Shown: positions 61,161-64,000 of the stretch, in pieces | Position numbering within the stretch: the first letter of the stretch is position 1 | Layout of the letters: every line of letters starts with the position of its first letter | NCBI GenBank assembly: GCA_902805475.1 | Contig: CADCSX010000005.1 | Coordinates: 412,001-476,000 of the forward strand | Origin: Entonaema liquescens | Lineage: Eukaryota; Ascomycota; Sordariomycetes; Xylariales; Xylariaceae | Length of the DNA: 64,000 nucleotides | Reading direction: 5' to 3' | Position numbers and translations under genes: made by a program | The notes under the pieces: model-generated | The model's input: only the letters and a program-made list of their open reading frames with translations | The model's database searches: none | Told to the model about the DNA's origin: nothing

Positions 61161-62734
61161 ATTAATTATTTGTTTTTGGTTAATTTTTTGCTTTTTATAA
61201 GTTTTATTTAAATTTTATTAATTTATAAAATATTATTATCATTTTATTTTGTATTTGTTTTATGAAATTAATTTTTTGTTTTTTTTATTTAATTTAATTT
61301 TATAAATATAATCGCTTTTTTTTAAACTTTTAACGTTTTTAATTTTACAAATGTTGTTTTATTTAACGGTTTTTACGTGCGGTTTCGCGGAGTTTATATT
61401 TTTTAAAATTTTAAAATAATTTATTTTAAAAATAAAAATTTTCCGGTTTTAAAGGATAATAAATTAATAAAAGCTAATTATCGTTAAGAAATATTCGATT
61501 TAATTTAATAATGTACTAAAACTTTATTTTTTTTATTTTTATATATTTGCAAAACTTTTATTATTTTTATTTTAAATATTATGAAAATAATAATATTGTT
61601 AAATGGGTAATTATTTGCAATTTTATATTATTTTAATTAAAAACGTTTTTATTTATTAATATAATAAAATTTTAAATAATTGTTAATTTATTTTAATTAA
61701 ATTTAAAAATTTAATTATTTTAAATAAATTATATTTAAAATAAAGTTTATAAAATAATAAAATACGTTTTTAATATTTTTTAAATTTATTAATAATTAAT
61801 ATTAAAATTAATTAAATATTATTTATTTTATATATTTGTACTTTTTTTTTATTTATGTATTTTTTTTATTATATTATAATATTAATTATTAATACTTTAT
61901 TATTTATATATCCGTTTTTATTAAAATTTTATTATTTTTTTATTATTATATATATACTTTTATTATAATTTTAAATTTATTTTAAAATAAATTTAAATTA
62001 ATTTATTTACGTAACATTGTAATTTATAACGTTATTTTCTTAATTATTAAAATTCTTTAAATTAAATATTATGAAATTTTTAATAAATTATATTGTAAAA
62101 ATAATTAATTATTATAATTTAAATAAATTATATTATATTAATTATTTTTTAAAAATAATTAAATAATTTAAATAATAAAAATTATTAATTATAAAATTTA
62201 ATAAAAAATGATTATAATAAATAATTATTGAAAAACTTTAATATTTATAAAAGTTATATTTATTAAATATTATAAAATTATTATAATAAAGATTTGTTTA
62301 AAATGATTTAATATTATTATTTAATATAATAAAATAAATTAAATATATTTAAAATTGTTTATTATAATATTTAGAATTCATGAAACGGGTTATGTTTTAT
62401 AAATAATTAAATTTTTAAATTTGTTTTTAATATAAAATGAATTAATTTTTAATTTATTATATTTATATTTAATGTGTTAATTTTATTATTAAAAAAAGTT
62501 ATTTATTTAATTTTTTTTAATTTTTTTATATTTTTAATTAAATTATTTTATTAATTTTATTATATTTTTTATAAATAAGTTTTTAAAGTATTATTAATTA
62601 TTTTTTAAATTGTATTTTTGTAATGGATTAAGTTTTTAATTATTAGTTTTTTTTAATTTTATTTATGTGTTTTTTTAAAAAAAGACTTAACCCGGAAGTT
62701 TTTTAATCGAAACGGAATAGAGTTACCAAATGTA

Positions 62735-62885
62735 AGGTAATTTTGCAAAATAACATTAAAGCTGATTTTCTTAAAATTTAACAAGTTTTTAATTTGTTAA
62801 ATTTTAACTAATAATTATACATTAAATTTTACATTAAATTTTAATTTTACAAATATATGTTAAATTACGTTTAACAAAAAGTTTT
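62735..62885 (+). repeat. Repeat family D, copy 3 (least mutated), with 12-bp hairpin
   Basis: Contains the perfect inverted repeat AAAATTTAACAA .. TTGTTAAATTTT (about 62774-62808) and GGTAATTTTGCAAAATAACA. Copies at 44470-44640 (reverse) and 60400-60545 share the same order. Partial matches also appear near 30000-30080 and 58440-58490. Confidence 0.65.
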
Positions 62886-63145
62886 ATTTTATATAAATAA
62901 AATATTTAAAATTATTTTTTTTAATATTTTATTTTAATTTTATTTATATTATAATTACATTAAAAATAATTATTAATTTTTATATTTAATAATTAATATT
63001 ATTATTATTAATTTATGTAAAAATTTAATATATAATAAATAATATTAATAATTTTTTATTTTTATTTATATAATATAAAATAATTATTAAAAAAATAAAA
63101 TAAATTTAAAAATATTAAATTAAATTAATAAATATTTATTATAAT

Positions 63146-63330
63146 TGTTAAGTTGATAGTCACGTGGTTAACCATGTGATACATCACGTGGTAACTACCC
63201 ACATAAAAAGTCAATTAAATAACCCATATAAACGTAATTAATATAATTATCATTATAATATTAAAAATTATCGTCGTTTTATAACTTCGCCCACGTTATA
63301 TATAACATTTTTACTTTTATCTATTTAACA
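63146..63330. mobile_element. LTR-like island 2 (solo-LTR candidate)
   Basis: Opens TGTTAAGTTGATAGTCACGTG, has a second CACGTG (ATCACGTGGTAAC), a TATA-like CCATATAAAC and a GCCCACG word, and can be closed at TTTAACA. Layout and the shared TTTTACTTTTA..ACAATAATAAT end resemble the island at 31670. No paired LTR is visible before the window ends. Confidence 0.5.
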
Positions 63331-63536
63331 ATAATAATATAAAATATAAAATAAACCAAAATAATCATTTTATAAAAAATATTAATTATTTAATATAATT
63401 TTAAAATTAAAATTATTTATATATAAAATAATTTAATTTTTTTATAATTTAAAATGAATAAAACTTTAAAAAAAGAATTTTAATATAATTTATTTTAAAG
63501 TTTTTAATAATATTAATTTTAATAATTATATAATGT

Positions 63537-63668
63537 ATTATATAAATATATTATTTAATTATATTATTAAATATATTTAATTATATTATTAAATATATTT
63601 AATTATATTATTAAATATATTTAATTATATTATTAAATATATTTAATTATATTATTAAATATATTTAA
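63537..63668. repeat. 22-bp tandem repeat, about 6 units
   Basis: Head-to-tail copies of a 22-bp A/T unit (TTATATTATTAAATATATTTAA), nearly perfect. Confidence 0.9.
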
Positions 63669-64000
63669 TAATTTAAAAATAAATAATGTTTAATATAATA
63701 AAATTATCATTAAATATTAATATATTATTTAAAAATAATTATTTTTATTATAAAATAAAACAATTAATAAAAATAAAAATATTATTTTAAAAATTTAAAA
63801 TATTAAAATTTTTATAATAAATTTATAAAAGTTAATTATTATTATATAAAATTATAAAACTATAAAAAATAAAATTTTATTTATAAAGTATTTTAATTTT
63901 TTAAAACTTATTATTTAAATATAATTAATTAATATATTATATATATATTTTCATTTTTAAATATTAATCAAATATAAAATTAATATATAATTTTAATTTA

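Noticed and set aside
63500..64000. Telomere or subtelomere end
   Set aside because: No TTAGGG-type repeats are present; the tandem unit at 63537-63668 is a local 22-bp A/T repeat.

Overview
The window is nuclear DNA of a filamentous ascomycete. Genes carry short introns (about 46-143 nt) with GTRAGT-like donors and CTAAY-like branch points. Two genes are clear fungal housekeeping orthologues (cytosolic isoleucyl-tRNA synthetase and pyruvate kinase), and the right 39 kb has the extreme A+T composition left by repeat-induced point mutation (RIP).

Layout: (1) 1-8.0 kb holds a five-gene metabolic block: a threonate/3-hydroxyisobutyrate-type dehydrogenase cut by the left edge (-), a class II ketose-bisphosphate aldolase (+), a DhaK-DhaL kinase (-), an RpiB-type isomerase (+) and a TIM-type isomerase (+), arranged around two divergent promoters. 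Kinase plus TIM-like plus RpiB-like isomerase is the enzyme set of erythritol/erythrulose catabolism (EYK1-EYI1-EYI2 in Yarrowia, LerK-LerI-DerI in mycobacteria), so I infer a C4 polyol/sugar-acid cluster that delivers erythrose 4-phosphate and triose phosphate. (2) 8.7-13.1 kb: a large low-complexity MIT-domain protein. (3) 14.4-17.8 kb: ILS1. (4) 18.4-20.3 kb: pyruvate kinase, with two micro-exons. (5) 22.7-23.8 kb: an MDR-family oxidoreductase. (6) 24.9-64 kb: a gene-free A+T-rich block whose few surviving Cs are, where I looked, often in CpG.

The aldolase, the TIM-type isomerase and (twice) the MIT gene each show a clean one-base loss at or beside a short G/C run. That fits either homopolymer under-calling in the assembly or real decay; ILS1, pyruvate kinase and the kinase are intact.

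The A+T block is a graveyard of mobile elements that can still be partly read: a LINE-type reverse transcriptase frame (53.6-55.6 kb) whose damage is mostly C-to-T/G-to-A, a dispersed family abutting (TTA)n tracts (25.2, 38.1, 47.7, 58.1 kb), a 425-bp element with about 45-bp terminal inverted repeats (33.0 kb), a larger inverted-repeat family (34.8, 37.9, 43.5 kb), two LTR-like islands with CACGTG boxes (31.7, 63.1 kb), three other dispersed repeat families, and a 74-nt tRNA-shaped relic (58.6 kb). The block could be an AT-isochore or part of a regional centromere; sequence alone cannot decide.
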